DNA from: Gracilaria caudata
Lineage: Eukaryota > Rhodophyta > Florideophyceae > Gracilariales > Gracilariaceae
Direction of reading: 5' to 3'
Assembly: GCA_030374735.1 (NCBI GenBank)
Contig: JASCIV010000065.1
Coordinates: 1-55,752, forward strand
DNA length: 55,752 nt
Shown: one piece after another, positions 25,801-37,465 of the stretch
How positions within the stretch are numbered: position 1 is the first letter of the stretch
How the letters are laid out: each line of letters opens with the position of its first letter
The notes under the pieces: generated by a model
Database searches by the model: none
What the model was told of the DNA's origin: nothing
Seen by the model: only the letters and a program-made list of their open reading frames with translations
Translations under genes and position numbers: made by a program

Positions 25801-27256
25801 TATCTCGTCGCACACCGTCTTCAAAGTGGAACAGGACGAAGATATGGTCCTCAAGTTAAAGGCAAGACTCGTGACGCATGGAAATCGCGACGATTTGAAG
25901 GAAGAGATCCGAAAGGATTGCTCGAATGCAGACATGGTGATCGTGCGCCTTGAAATCAGTATTGCGCTTTCTCTTGGTTTCAGTCTCGGAGTAGCCGATG
26001 TCAAGGGTGCGTTTCTTCAGAGTGGACACATTCAGCGGGACATATACGTTCGCCCCGCTCCCGAAGTCCGACAGAAGAAGGGCGCAGTCTGGAAACTCAC
26101 GAAACTCCCATATGGGATAGTTGAAGCTGACAGGCAGTGGGCTAAACGAATTGAGGCGTGGATGGCCGGGCATATGTAACTCAGAAGAGTATTCGGCGTG
26201 AACCAACTGTTCGTCAAAAGAGATCATCGCGAACGCATATCTATCGTCATAACTAAGATAGTGGACGACCTACTCGTTGCAGGGAAGCGTCAAGATATCG
26301 AGGGCTTCATGCATGCGTTGCAGCAGGAATTCGAAGTGGGCAAAGTCAGAATTGAAAGGAAGATATCGTTCGCAGGATGCGATATCGAAGAAGAGGACGA
26401 TAAGAATATCATCCTCTCAATGGCCTCCTACATGCCACGCCTACAACCACTGCAACTCTCAAGTGCGCGCAGACGTGAGAGAGACGAAAGAGCCACCGAC
26501 GAAGAAATCAGCAGCTATCGCTCGTTAGCAGCAACAATGATGTACCTCGGCTCGGCAGTGCTTCCTCAGGCAGCATTCGCCACCTCCAAGATGCAACAGG
26601 AGCTGGGAAACCTAAGAGTCCAACACCTGGTGGAAGCAAATGCAATGCTTCAGGAAATACGCTCAATGTCCCCGATCGTTAAATTCATAAGGCCTGTCGC
26701 TGTCACATCTGCGAATCTCGTGAGCTTGTCCGACGCTTTGCGTGGAAGTGACAACAACCTCTACGGTCAGACAGGTGTCGTTTGTGGAATTAAGATGGAC
26801 ACTATGTTTAACTCCGGTTCAATCTTTCACCCACTGTATTGGACGAGCGCTAAACAAAAGAGTGTTACATACTCTTCCTTTGGTGCGGAAATTCTGGTAT
26901 GCTCCGAGGCCGAAGATCGCGGATTTGATATGCAACAGACATGCCAGAACATATTCCCAGACGTCGCCATACCTCACGATATTCTTGTTGACTCGAAAGC
27001 GCTATTCGAAACTATAACCACTTCACACGAATGTCGAGAGTTTACACTGCACAAAACCGTTACCATGCTTCGTGATGCATTTGAGTCTGGTGAACTGGAT
27101 AGCATCACATGGATCCCTGGAATCCTGGACATTGCAGACGCGCTGACGAAACGTAGCATAAACCACGCGATGAGAATGAGCAACATGTTCCAACTTGGCA
27201 ATTGGAACATTGACACTGCTAAGGGAATCATGCATGACGCTTCTACTTGGAATTGA
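22793..27256 (+). pseudogene. Copia Gag-Pol polyprotein, one frame with three nonsense codons
   Basis: The frame opens at an ATG inside the 5' LTR and runs to TGA at 27254-27256 without any frameshift, but is interrupted by TGA at 25004, TGA at 25604 and TAA at 26177. In order: Gag with a Lys/Glu-rich tail (no CCHC knuckle seen); a protease segment with MLDEG near 23960 in place of the usual D-S/T-G; integrase with HH (LHRLTHAH) and CC (NCPKC) zinc residues and catalytic Asp (QVDLFF, about 24610), Asp (STDDE, about 24800) and Glu (VERKHG, about 24900); RT with DVKGAFLQ near 26000 and VDDLL near 26262; RNase H with LSDA, GAEI, VDSK and IADALTK. Gag and Pol share one frame, so their ratio would depend on processing or splicing, not frameshifting. 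Family assignment is secure. Confidence 0.92.
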
Positions 27257-27360
27257 GACTTGTATTGACATACCCGTATCTTTCTTTTTTCTGTGGCAAA
27301 GTTACAACGGAGAACCTTTTTTTCGGAGGTTAGAATAGATACTAACGCGACGTGGGGGTG

Positions 27361-27594
27361 TGTTGAGTACTACTCTCACCTACAAGTTGAGCACGGCGAT
27401 AACACGTACATCTTGTACGTGTTCTCTTCTGTCAGTAGCCGAAGGGTCGCGATAAGTATCCTATATAAACCTTCGGTATCTCCTCGGAGCCCCTGAGGAG
27501 CTCCCGGCAGGCTTATGCCGAATCTCATTGCTTGTGTTATCAAATCTTCTCCCACTACGCCACGAGAATGTACATCTCCGAAGTTCAGGCCACA
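27361..27594 (+). repeat. 3' LTR of copia element (234 bp)
   Basis: Same ends as the left LTR (TGTTGAG...GGCCACA), TATATAAA at 27462-27469. Of the 11 differences from the 5' LTR I count 5 transitions and 6 transversions, so no strong transition bias in this noncoding pair. Confidence 0.92.
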
Positions 27595-27599
27595 ACAGT
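27595..27599. repeat. Target-site duplication (right), ACAGT
   Basis: Second copy of the 5-bp duplication flanking the copia element, directly after GGCCACA. Confidence 0.9.
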
Positions 27600-30094
27600 A
27601 CAGTACGCTGATCTCCAGCACAATAAAGGGCACTAGGCCCAGATGAGGGAGGCAGCTTTGCCAACCAAGATCCAGCCTTGAACACTTGAGTTCAGTAGTG
27701 CAACGCCATTTTCCGGTGTTTATTTGGTATTGCTTCTCGTATCTTCGCCTTTTTGGATCAGTGGGTTAGCGCAGTGTTATGACTTGTGAGATACCCCTTC
27801 GGACGTTGATCACACCAATAGTTGGAATTCTTGGCACTTCTACACTGCAGAGTATATATAGCACACGTGTAGTGGCGTGTACATCCATTCTAGGAGTATG
27901 AGGCATAATTAGCCATGTTTACCCTTGCAGTGGATCGGCGCTGCCGATACTTACGCCGGCGGGCTTGATCCCACTGGGAAGTAAATCCTCGCATCCAGGG
28001 AGTGCTTGGCTCTGACTCAGGATCCCCATGGTGCTTGGTAAGCTCCTCGCGGAGAGCCGACTCCTTGTGAAGGACTAGTCACCCACCTCGTCGAGCTTTC
28101 CAACACTATCCCCACTGTGAGTGTCATTCTTGTGTTGTTTCTTTAGTTGCACCTTTCCCTTTTTCCCCTCTATATTCAGGTAGTGCCACCCGGCATACCG
28201 GTGTTCATCTCCCGACCGCGGCCGCATATATCGCGCCCCCCGAGTCCATTCTCACTACCGTGGTTCCTCCCTTTTCCGATCACACAACCGTCCTCGGATT
28301 CTTTTTTCTTCAACACCCCGCGCACGTCGTGACGGTGAGTCCCGATTTTACACCCGGATAGCGCACTCACCTGGGGTGCTTCTGTCGCTGTCACTGGCCT
28401 CCTGAGAGGAAGGTCCCGAACACCTTCGTGTGAGTTCTCCTTTCACAGGGTTTGCACCACAAGCTGAGCCAAAGTCGACTTCAAAATTATTAGCACATGT
28501 AGTGCGGCGCCTAAAACTTCCGAGCTACAGCTCTTGTTCCAAGGGTCTCCTCATCGTTGCATCTACACACTTCCTTTATTTCTGCTGTTTCCGTTTGCTT
28601 GTTTGTGGTGTTTATGTGGTTCTCCACAGGATATTCCGTGGTTCCGCGTGCTTTCATACTGTCCACCCGGACACTTTTACGTGTTCAAACGTCGTATTCG
28701 TACTTGCACGACACACTCGGGCACTCCCGACAACATTCGGTGAGGTTCTAGCAAACGTCGCTCGCAAGGCGAAACCCGCTTCCTGCGGTCTTTCCACGCG
28801 CTACCGAGGCTCTATAGACATTAGCGGAATACCACAGAAGAGTTGGGAGGGTCGGGGAGGTAATATCCTCCACGCTAACCCGAATAAACTCGACACTGAG
28901 CAGGCCAAAACGGCTCTGGCCAGCGGACAGGTCGGGATGGTGGTGGGACTCGCGGGGCTCCGAGACGGTTACTGTAGCACATGGATTAGAAAAAAAAAAA
29001 TATTAGTTTATTGTGCCACAGCAGCCAATGTTGTATTTAGATTCACAGCTATCCCAAAACATTGGGTACTTCAAACTAGAAATAGATTTGAAATAGTCCT
29101 AATTGTTGAGAAACTAAATCTGGGACCAGCGCTCTCAAGATCCACCAAACGTAACTACCCAATAACAGAAAATAGTTCTAAACCTAAATAAGAAGAAGAT
29201 TTTTGAAAATTACAAAGAAGTTAGCTTACCAACAGCCTGTTTGGGCACCTTACCGCGATTCGCGATTGACGATAAATTACCTGTGCGCGAGGAAGAAAGA
29301 AAGAAATTGATGTGAGAGTAGAAGTTGATGAGGGAGACAGAGGAAGTCGTGAGCTCTCCGTCTCCCCTAGCTTTTATATGTAGTGCAAATCGCCCTACGA
29401 CGGGGACTGCGCTATTGCCATTCATATGGTCGTGATCCGTTTCGGGTCGAGCACCTCGTATTATGACGAGCTATTTGTCGAGTTATTGCTATTTAGCCCG
29501 TATTAGGGATACGACTTAGAGGTTCGGGTGCACAGGCACACGTGTGTGTGAATGGCCGCAAGTGCGGATGCGCCGTGGCAAGACCCAACTAGGGGCACAC
29601 GCTTAGTGTCACGGCCGGCATTGCCGGATAGTTAGATATATTTACTTGTCTTTTTCAAGCCCTACATATAGTGGCAGGACCCCTGCCACTGTACGGGTGA
29701 GTAAACCTCCCAAGGAGGCCTTTGGCTCTGATATTTCGCAGCTTGCGCACGGGAACAGCCCCACCGTGGGGTTCCCCGCCGTAATACGGATCAGTCAACC
29801 AGCCTCTATCACTGAAGAATCGTTGGACCATCGTCACGGCTTTTATCTATCTGTTTCTATTGTTCTTTTACCTACTTTCTGTCACACGGCTCTCGCTACT
29901 CAAGACAGCAAATGGCACAAGAGCGGGTGTAGAGCAACCATTATTCGTTGTATTTTGCGTCTAACCTACCGCTGCTGTCGTCGCATTGAAAGGATTACAT
30001 CCAGGCGCGCAGCGTAAAGTGATCCGCGCTGCATTGAGCCAAGGCGAAACGGCTTTTCACCCACAATCGCCGCGTGATCAAACTTTTCCATGTC
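27600..30094. other. Decayed, possibly LTR-derived sequence
   Basis: No recognised gene. A + frame at 28430-29191 (253 codons) has no known motif. Two segments have LTR-like features without a matching partner. One is about 27776-28178, with TATATATA near 27853 and an end CTATATTCA followed by GGTAGTGCCACC. The other is about 29217-29666, with a TATAAAAG box near 29375 on the minus strand and a possible PBS-like TGGCAGGACC beside 29670. Neither has a proven terminal duplication, so I treat both as suspicions. Confidence 0.25.
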
Positions 30095-30761
30095 TTACTG
30101 CATCCTCGGCGTTGCTGCGGTATCATAATGATGCCACTGACTATCATGACGCCCATGACTGAGCCTATTCTTAGCACAAGCTATTGCCGACTTATCTGCG
30201 TTCACGGCCGCCAGTTTGCGAAGTTGTTCCAAGCGCTGAATATCGAGCTTAAGCTGCTTCCACTCGCCGCAGTCTCGGTTCTCCTTTACCGCGTTTGTAT
30301 ACGGCTGCTTCATCTTGTGCTGCGCGTTTGGGTCACCCTTTTCTGCTTGCACGTCGTCGCGAGAGTGTTTTGCGATGTGCAGATTGCGATCGCACGCTTT
30401 TGGAACCCGCCCATGCTGTTTTGAGCGCATCGCAGGCACACTTGGTGACCGAGTCCTTGATCACTTCTGCCATAGAGTAGATCACTTCTTTCTCCTGGTG
30501 AGTTTCTTGATGCCGAACCGAATCAATGGTGAGCAAGTCGTCATTGGTCTTCGTCATGCACCTGAGCAACGAGCTGCTGCGCCTCCACGCTGCGAACAAG
30601 CTCCTCGACATTGGAATGAAAGGCGTCAATCTTGGCTTTGAGCACGGAACAACAGTGTCGATAAAGCGGTCAAACGTGGTGAACGAGCCGCCGCCAGGCG
30701 TGACATGGCAAGCAAACAGCCGCGTTTCGCTGGAAATGGCTTGCTCCTCTGCGATGTACAC
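30095..30761 (-). pseudogene. Frameshifted helical/coiled-coil protein fragment
   Basis: Overlapping minus-strand frames at 30333-30761 and 30095-30439 each read as polar, helix-forming protein (an EVIYSMAEVIKDSVT segment, then CNLHIAKH...KQLKLDIQRLEQLRKLAAVNA). They seem to be parts of one protein broken by frameshifts. The spacing of charged and hydrophobic residues suggests a long alpha-helical or BAR-like domain, but this is only an impression. No start, stop or intron is certain. Confidence 0.3.
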
Positions 30762-31464
30762 GGAGCAGCTGAACTTGTTTCACGTCTGATAGCCCAGACA
30801 GTGGAAGCGGCACGAGGCCTGACACGAGCCGAGCAGGGAGGTGCCGTGGGGCTGGCTCTTGGGACACGAGCCGGAGGAGTGGACCGCTAACAGGGGCACG
30901 ATTGCTCGGTGATTGGGCAGAACTGTGTTGCTGTGGCCGACTGCGCCAGCGAGTGCACGTTTAAAACGGCGGTTAGTACGAAGATCGCAGCGGTCTGGGA
31001 CGCGATCAAACGTGCGTTGAACATCATGACGTGCAGAGCAAGCACCAGAAGTGCGGGACAGACACAGGTGCAGCGACGAAAGCAGTGTATGGGTGAACGC
31101 GGCGGACTGCAGTGAGGTCGGGAAGCGGCGGGCGCTTCTATGGCAAAACAGGGCGTCACACGCTCGGTCAACGGCGGCGCACGCAAGCGCTTCGAGTTCA
31201 GAGCGACCAGAAAGCGCGACGACCGTCTTCTTGCTGCGCCACACAAAGCGAGGCAGCGCACGCGGTGACGGCTTCCGAGCACGCGAAGCTCGTTCGAATT
31301 GACGGTGGCGCACCACCGCTCCGCGCCGCGCGACGCGTAATTGAGGCCACGATGGCCGTGCGCGCGCCACAGCGAACGGCTCGATCGGCGGACGGCTTGC
31401 TGCTTATAGGTGGCGCGGGAGGCGCGCAGGGCCAAAAAGTTGATGAGCAGCGCGGTTGGAATAC

Positions 31465-32900
31465 ATGTGCAGTTCTGCGCTGGCGGAGAACAGCGCCGTG
31501 ACGGCGTGTGAGCTGCTGTTTGACGGCCGCAACCTGTCGCTGGCGGCTCTGGAGAGTCTGTTCTTCCTGCTGCTGTGCATCGAGTGCAGCGCGCAAACCA
31601 AGGCGCTGCACCGCGCGCTGCACCGGCGCGGCGACGCACTGCGCCCTGTGAGAGCCGCGAGGACCGCCGGCACGCCAGCGAGAGCGTGCTGGACGCGTTT
31701 TGCGTGCAGTTTGCGCCGGAGACGCAGGTGGTGCTCACGCTAAATGCTATGACGGCGGACGTGGTGCGCAGCGTAAACGCGCGCGTGGCTGCAGGCGGCT
31801 GTGGCGAGCTGGCACGCTCGTTCGAGCGCGAGCGCAGCGAGGGCGGCTTTGTGTGGCGCGGCGCCGTGCTGGAGCTGCTCGTCAGCACGCAGGCGCGACT
31901 GGCCACCGACCTGCGAGTGGCCGTGCGCCCCCTCAACAGCTGGCCGCGCCCGGGCCCTCTCCGCCCCCGGCACCCACGGCGACACCATCACGCCGCCACT
32001 GCGCCGCTGCGCCGCTGCGCTGCCACCGCGCCGCCACAGCCGTTGCCCCGTCAACTGCTGCCCGCGCCTGCGGCTGCGACTTCTCGACTCCCCGCGTCCA
32101 GGGCGACGCCGCCCCGCCGCCGCAACGCCAACACGCCGCCTTTCCATCGCGCCACCGCCCGCGTCCTAACGCGTGGCTGGGGCGCGCGCGCGCGGCGTCG
32201 CCTTCAGCGTTGCCTATCAAGATCGCGCCGCGTGCGGCAAGCCGCAGCTCGAGTCAGCGCGCACCGCTGCGTCCGCCGCGCTCGCGCTGGCCGCCGCCGC
32301 ACGCGAAACTTTCGAGGTTGGCAGATTCTTGTTCGCGGTGCAGGTGACGTCGCAGCCTGCGCCACCGCTGCCACACGCGGCGTTTTAATCTCTGCCTCGC
32401 TCGCCGCCGCCGCCGTCATCACGCTGTCTCGCTGCTCGCCTTCAGCGTCGCTCGGTCGCCGCACGACGCGCGGGCCCTCGAGATGCGTGACAGGCGCTCT
32501 GCTTCGTCACATCGCCGCTATCTGCGCGCCGGGCCTCTGCCGAGCGCTGCCTCGGCCTCAGTGGCCGCTGGATCTGCCCCGCGCACACCCACATCCCACA
32601 CAGCCACACTGACAAGCACGCACCGCTCCGCACGCCTCCAAACTGCACCGGCCAGCGCGCGGTGGTGATCGGCGGGGGCGTGGCAGCCAGCCTGCTGCTG
32701 GCGTGGTGCATTATGTTGGAGTCGATTTGCGCGCTTGGCGTGCCCGCGTACGAGGCGCAGCGCAGCGAGAGCATCGAGTTTGTGATGATCGCGCGCGACA
32801 GCGCGGGAAATACACGCTTGTGAGTCGAGGTGGACTTGCTGTCGCTGCCGGCACTGGACGATGGGAATGCTGCTGGCAGTCGAGGCGATGAAACAACGGT
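31465..32900 (+). pseudogene. GC-rich host-like gene remnant, unidentified
   Basis: The + strand carries protein-like segments in changing frames. One starts at an ATG at 31465 and is rich in Leu and Ala (ACELLFDGRNLSLAALESLF). After a shift near 31650 another reads SVLDAFCVQFAPETQVVLTL and continues to about 31950. A further one at about 32670-32820 contains VIGGGVAASLLL and ends at a TGA. The GC content matches the intact host genes at 46-52 kb and not the surrounding transposons. I do not recognise the family. The region between (31950-32650) is low-complexity Pro/Ala/Arg-coding sequence in every frame. Confidence 0.33.
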
Positions 32901-34070
32901 AGGCAGAGCGCAGATCGTAATTTGCATAAGCTTTACGGCAAACCTCTCACTTTCTCTCATTCGTCTTTTGCTCGACGTCAGCCAGCAGCTTTTTGACAAG
33001 GTTGTCGAAAGATTCATACAACTTCTTCAAGCTGGAAATGTGTGCAGGGTCACAAACCCTTTCTTAGCGTCCTGGTACTTCTCACTCGACTCTTCCAGCA
33101 TACGTGTAGCTTCCATTAAAGATGAATGGTAATTTATTGTGTCCTGCAAAGAGCTTCTACCTGCTCCAGAAGTGGAATGATCTTCACTGCTTTTTGCTTT
33201 TGTTGATACTCTTTTCCATGTAAGTCTACTCTTCGTTCATAACCCGATGCAAAGCGGTCCATTGAGGAGTTGATACCAATTAACACTTCATAAGCAACGT
33301 CATCGCTACTACTTCGTTGCCATTTTGTCCGCTTTGACGGCTTTGATCCATCTCCGCCACTACAGACCCTCCAATGTCTACCAATAACATTGTTTAGATC
33401 CCGAGCTACCCCCAAAACTTCCTCGAGCACTATGCGAGAGCGCCCTTGTCATGAATTTCCCCACTTCACGATCGAAGTCAACAAAATACAGCCCAAACAC
33501 CACGTACGTAATCAACTTCCGCCGCCCAACAGCCGATAGCCCCTTGGTGCGCGGATTTACATGACAGAAATCCTTGAATGGCAGCTCACCGTTTTTACCA
33601 GACACCTCGTAATTTGCAACCACCCTCGTCCAAACAGCCGTATTCTCTCCCCAAGTATTCGCTAATTCTTGCCCTGTTCAAGTCCTGGGCACACATCTCG
33701 CAACGGCTCCGGGAAAGTTTGACTGGGAATGAATTTCGGGTCGTTGAATCGCTTCGCGATCCGCTCCCACAAATCTTCGCGTCTAATTCCACCATCTTGC
33801 TGGTCTTTAGATATAGTTGTGGCCAGCGTTGTAATTTTTTTCTTTGCTTCGTCGTCGTCCCTAATTAGTAAAGGCAATCTTGCGAATTCGTCCTCCAAAA
33901 CGTCCGCTGACGCCAGCCGATCTTCAATAGCGCTTAGACTTTGCACCTTTTGGCCGCTTTCTTCAGCAGACATGGAGATAGTTGCCCTCAACGCTCGGCG
34001 AAAACCCGCTTGTTCTCGTTCTTCTTGTACGTTTAGCAACACTGAAACCGGTGGAACCTTCCTCATTGGT
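32901..34070 (-). pseudogene. Unidentified protein resembling protist Myb/SANT-like transposon proteins
   Basis: Minus-strand frames at 33662-34066, 33378-33623, 33134-33430 and about 32930-33110 read on from one another through frameshifts. The middle contains EDLWERIAKRFNDPKFIP, then a VVANYEVSGKNGELPFKDFC segment, followed by polar helical sequence with GSFGGSSGS. The L-W..[IV]-A..FND and Y..SG......F..FC pattern recalls a Myb-like family I remember as expanded in oomycetes and other protists; that is memory, not a search. At least two frameshifts (near 33630-33660 and 33400) make it a pseudogene unless introns explain them. Confidence 0.35.
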
Positions 34071-35810
34071 GTGCTTAACCTTTAGGCGCAGAGTATTCTG
34101 GTTTGGTAGAGTCGCCTCGAGCACTTTGAAAGGCATAAATTTCGCTCATTCTCGTTCAGAACGTGCAGCATAAGTCGTGCTTTCAGAACGCCAAGTTTCC
34201 CAGTTGCTGGCCTTCTCATATTTTCATTCCGTAAGAGAGTTTTCAGATCTTTCTTATTACGGGTTTGGATAAAATCGTAAGCAAACTGTAGTTCTTCATC
34301 GAAGGAACTAAGTCGGAGCCTTCGAAAATTATGCCTGCATGCGGAAGTAGCGGGACCTTGGGATTATTCAGGGAGCGGCTGAACACGTACAATGGGTTCT
34401 GAGTTCGTCATAGCTTCGGTACGTGCAAGTATCGATTCTTCGCGCACTTCGGCATCTGGCACCTTGTCGTGGGAGTTCATTTCTCGGACATGAAGCTCCG
34501 CCGTGGCAGCGAACGCGAATTGGCGGAGGTCTTCCAACTCGAGAAGGCCAGGAGCAAAAAGAAAAAGGGGTGCGTGTCAGTGTGTGGCGAGATACGCACC
34601 AATCCGCGTTGCATAATCTTGCTATAGAGGCAACTGCGCTCACTTGTGTCGCACTTTCGACGCTCTTCGATTCTGTTCCACTGGCGCGCATCTATCCAAC
34701 ACGCAGTCCGCAATTTGGAAGCTGTACGAGCCAGAGAAGCTGCTTGATCCATTGGGCATCGAAAAACAGCTCAAGGCTACTGGCGTGGAAGCGGTTTCTC
34801 TCGGCTACGCCGTCCGTAGGATTCGTGATATGTGCAAGAAACCACTTCAAAAAGTATGGAATGGTTCTTCTTCTGGAGCGGAGATAAGGCTGTTTTAGTT
34901 CCACAGCACTATTTTGAGTCCCAAACCGGAAATCATAGCAAAAATTTTCAGCTTTCATTTCCTTTTTGTAGATCTGAAAAAGATTATGTAAAAACAAAGA
35001 TATGAATAAAACAATGCAGACAACTACAACTAGCTTTTTATTGAATTTGTTACAATACGCCGCGTGGATAGTCTGTCTGTCGCTGGAAAGGACCTTGGCC
35101 ATGATCGCAATTTCCTTTCTATACGTTGGCTGGCAAATATACGAGTAAGCGCATACAAGTGTTTGTGTGCACTTGAGTCATGGCGGAAGGTACCAGAAGA
35201 AGAAAATTTTTTTCCATCTTCTTCCTAATCGTTTTTAGAAAGAAGGGTTCTCAGAGCTAAGAAACGTTTTTCGACGGTGCGCGATTGGTACTGATCCGTT
35301 TCGCAGGATTCTAAGCTCGTTTGAAAGCTATTGTTACGGTGATTCACGAAATATTCTTATCTGGAAAACTTTGGTTTCGGCCACTTTGTACAATTAGAGT
35401 AATTCGTTACACAAATTGAGTATCCCGACAGCTACTTGTGACGACATTATCTGCCAATTTTTTACCTCAAGAATTCCGTACCCACACCCTTAGGGTACCA
35501 TGTGGGCTTCGCGTTGGTCCCAGTTTAGCGCAGATAGATTGGTTTATTGAAGCTCTAGTTAAAGAAAACGTTCTACAGAACGCGAAGAGACTCGCTCAAA
35601 ACCTCTTCAAGTTCAACCGCTTTGATTGTACAAAGCGTCACCCCAAGCGCTTCCGTTTTTACGACATAGAGCTGTTCACAGGCTTCCGCACCGTTCCTTC
35701 GCACTCCTCACCGCAGCACACGTGTTCCAAATAAATCTTCTGCGTCCCTGGAAATTCCACTCTTTCCAGGTTCCCAGTCAGTGTTTGGATACAGGCGAAT
35801 CTACAGTATG
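34071..35810. other. Stretch without convincing genes
   Basis: The longest frames are 34423-34887 (+), 34692-35102 (-, ATG-started, with one hydrophobic segment VVVVCIVLFISLFLHNLF) and 35438-35734 (+). None has a known signature. The minus frame could be a small single-pass membrane protein but is unsupported. Confidence 0.25.
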
Positions 35811-35960
35811 TACTGTCTGTAGCAAACCCCCTCAAGATCCTCACAGAAAACGAGGTTCCTTACAGTAGATGCTCACATATTATGAAACACATCTGGTCGT
35901 CCAATCAGCAAGTGCCAAGGCAAAGATCCTTACTTTTGCCGCATATCCTTGGTTTAGACA
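35811..35960 (+). repeat. Left inverted-repeat arm of the 9.3-kb MULE-like element
   Basis: From TACTGTCTGTAGC at 35811 to about 35936 the sequence matches the reverse complement of 45032-45157 with 5 mismatches in about 126 bases. A weaker match (GCATATC...TTGGTT...AGACAT) extends it to about 35960. Long inverted repeats are typical of Mutator-like elements. No 9-11-bp duplication is visible next to the two arms. Confidence 0.8.
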
Positions 35961-37465
35961 TCTTCGAGATTTCAAATTTCCGAGCTGGCAGCGCCGGCGG
36001 AAACCAAACGAATCACACCATTCCCGGACAGTTCATCGACCCCGCCCCCACCGCAACCGCAACTACAACCGCTGAAAAGCTTACTGCCGTCCCTTTGCGA
36101 AAGAGACTCTCTTCTTTTGGCCAACCTCCACATCTATCCCAATCGCGCTCTGCGCCAGTTTTGCATCCTTTTGCTTCAAGTTTGATAGCAAAGTGTCCGT
36201 AACAAGTCGTCTGTTTTCACGCAGCCGCACAACGACTACTATCTTGGACACGCTGCGTTTGCCACCTCCCAACCTTCTCTCTTTCCCACGCGCTTGTAAC
36301 ATTGTAAGCTGAAAACAATGCATTGGGTTCTACAACTTCCGAGCGAAAAGATTTGAAACGCCACCGCGGCGCGTAGAAAGTGTCATACACAGCAGCCGCT
36401 ACGCTGTGATCACCGAGCGTCTGCTACGCCACTACCACCGCTCCCTCGCAACGCTCTCCACAGTCGCAGCCCGTACGCCGGCACCGATCGCGTGCAGAAC
36501 CCGCTGCTGCGACGCGCTCCCTACGCCGCCATCGAAAGAGGTCCATCGTCACGCACTCGAATCGTCTTCTCTGCAAGGCCACCCCATACCCCCTTAAAGC
36601 GATCGCTACACCAACGTTCTTCAACACACTGTCGCGCGCCGAGCGCAAACCACGCAAACTTGACACTCTGTACACTGTTACGGAGCGTTCGAAAAAAAAG
36701 CCACCGCCACGCGCCCCCTGCACCACCAACGCAGCGCTCCCAACCTTGTCCTAGCCACGCGCTTGCCAAGCCGTCTTTCCAACGCCAAAAGCCCGTCACC
36801 TGCCAAGAGCTCGCTGGAGCACTATCGCCAAAAGCTCGACACCGCCGCCCACCTCCCACAACCCCGGCCACCTTCGCGTTCTTAACGCTTCTGCAGAGTG
36901 TGCGCATAGACCGTTGTTTCAACCCTCTCGCTACCTCACCACAGTGCGTAAAGTTGGCCACTCGCAGGCGCTCGAAACGCCTCTACCACGGTGTCCAACG
37001 CATACCCTCGTCAGTGATTCTCTGCATTACTACCGCCGAAAACCTGAGACCTCTGCGCACCGCACGCAAACACTTTCACCGTTGCGTTGTATACGCCGTC
37101 ACTGCGCCTGTTCAAAGCGCCTCGCTGTCACCCGCTTGCTAGGTCAACACCGCATCGTCCAAACCCACCTTCTCCAAGCGCTTGATACGCGGGTGCTGCG
37201 CAAAGCCCGACATCGCCGAGCGCCTTTCCCAGTGGCTACGGCTGCGCGCAAAGTCAACTTTCGACCCCTGCTTCTCAGAGGCCGCCAAAAACGCGGGCCC
37301 TGTAACCCCTGTATTCTCCGTGAAGAGCCCTCGAAGCTATCGCTTCTGTTGTAGCTCGGAGATGACTTAAGGGCTGGCCGCATTTGCTTGCACGGGTGCT
37401 TCTTCGACGGGTCCACTTGTCTTGCGGCAGGAACGGGCTCGTAGGAAGCACAGAAAGGCAAGGAT
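35961..37465. other. GC- and C-rich low-complexity segment inside the MULE-like element
   Basis: 36360-37470 is C-rich on + with overlapping Arg/Pro/Ala frames in all phases (for example 36492-37142 on + and 36521-36961 on -). A degenerate ~210-bp repeat seems present: the segment around 36655-36700 recurs in changed form around 36865-36910. No frame looks selected. It may be promoter/untranslated sequence of the following gene or captured host DNA. Confidence 0.3.

Larger units (their letters stand above)
22586..27594 (+). mobile_element. Complete Ty1/copia LTR retrotransposon, 5,009 bp
   Basis: Two 234-bp LTRs with TG...CA ends, a perfect 5-bp target duplication and one Gag-Pol frame between them. 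Domain order is protease, integrase, reverse transcriptase, RNase H, which defines the copia (Pseudoviridae) group. A G-rich polypurine-like tract (GTGGGGGTG, 27352-27360) touches the right LTR. About 5% LTR divergence means it is not a brand-new insertion, and three in-frame stops make it non-autonomous now. Confidence 0.93.

Noticed and set aside
27755..27815. tRNA-like stretch (GGGTTAGCGC resembling a D-arm)
   Set aside because: No matching acceptor stem, anticodon arm or GTTCRANNC T-loop at the right distance.
27776..28178. Solo LTR of a second retrotransposon
   Set aside because: TATA box and a PBS-like junction are suggestive, but no second copy or flanking duplication can be shown.
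29217..29666. Minus-strand solo LTR
   Set aside because: TATAAAAG and TG start are present, but the ends have no target duplication and no partner LTR.
34692..35102. Small membrane protein gene
   Set aside because: It has an ATG and one hydrophobic segment, but the rest is unstructured, it overlaps other frames and has no recognisable relatives.
36492..37142. Arg/Pro-rich 216-codon protein
   Set aside because: C-rich low-complexity DNA keeps all frames open, and the opposite strand has equally long frames.
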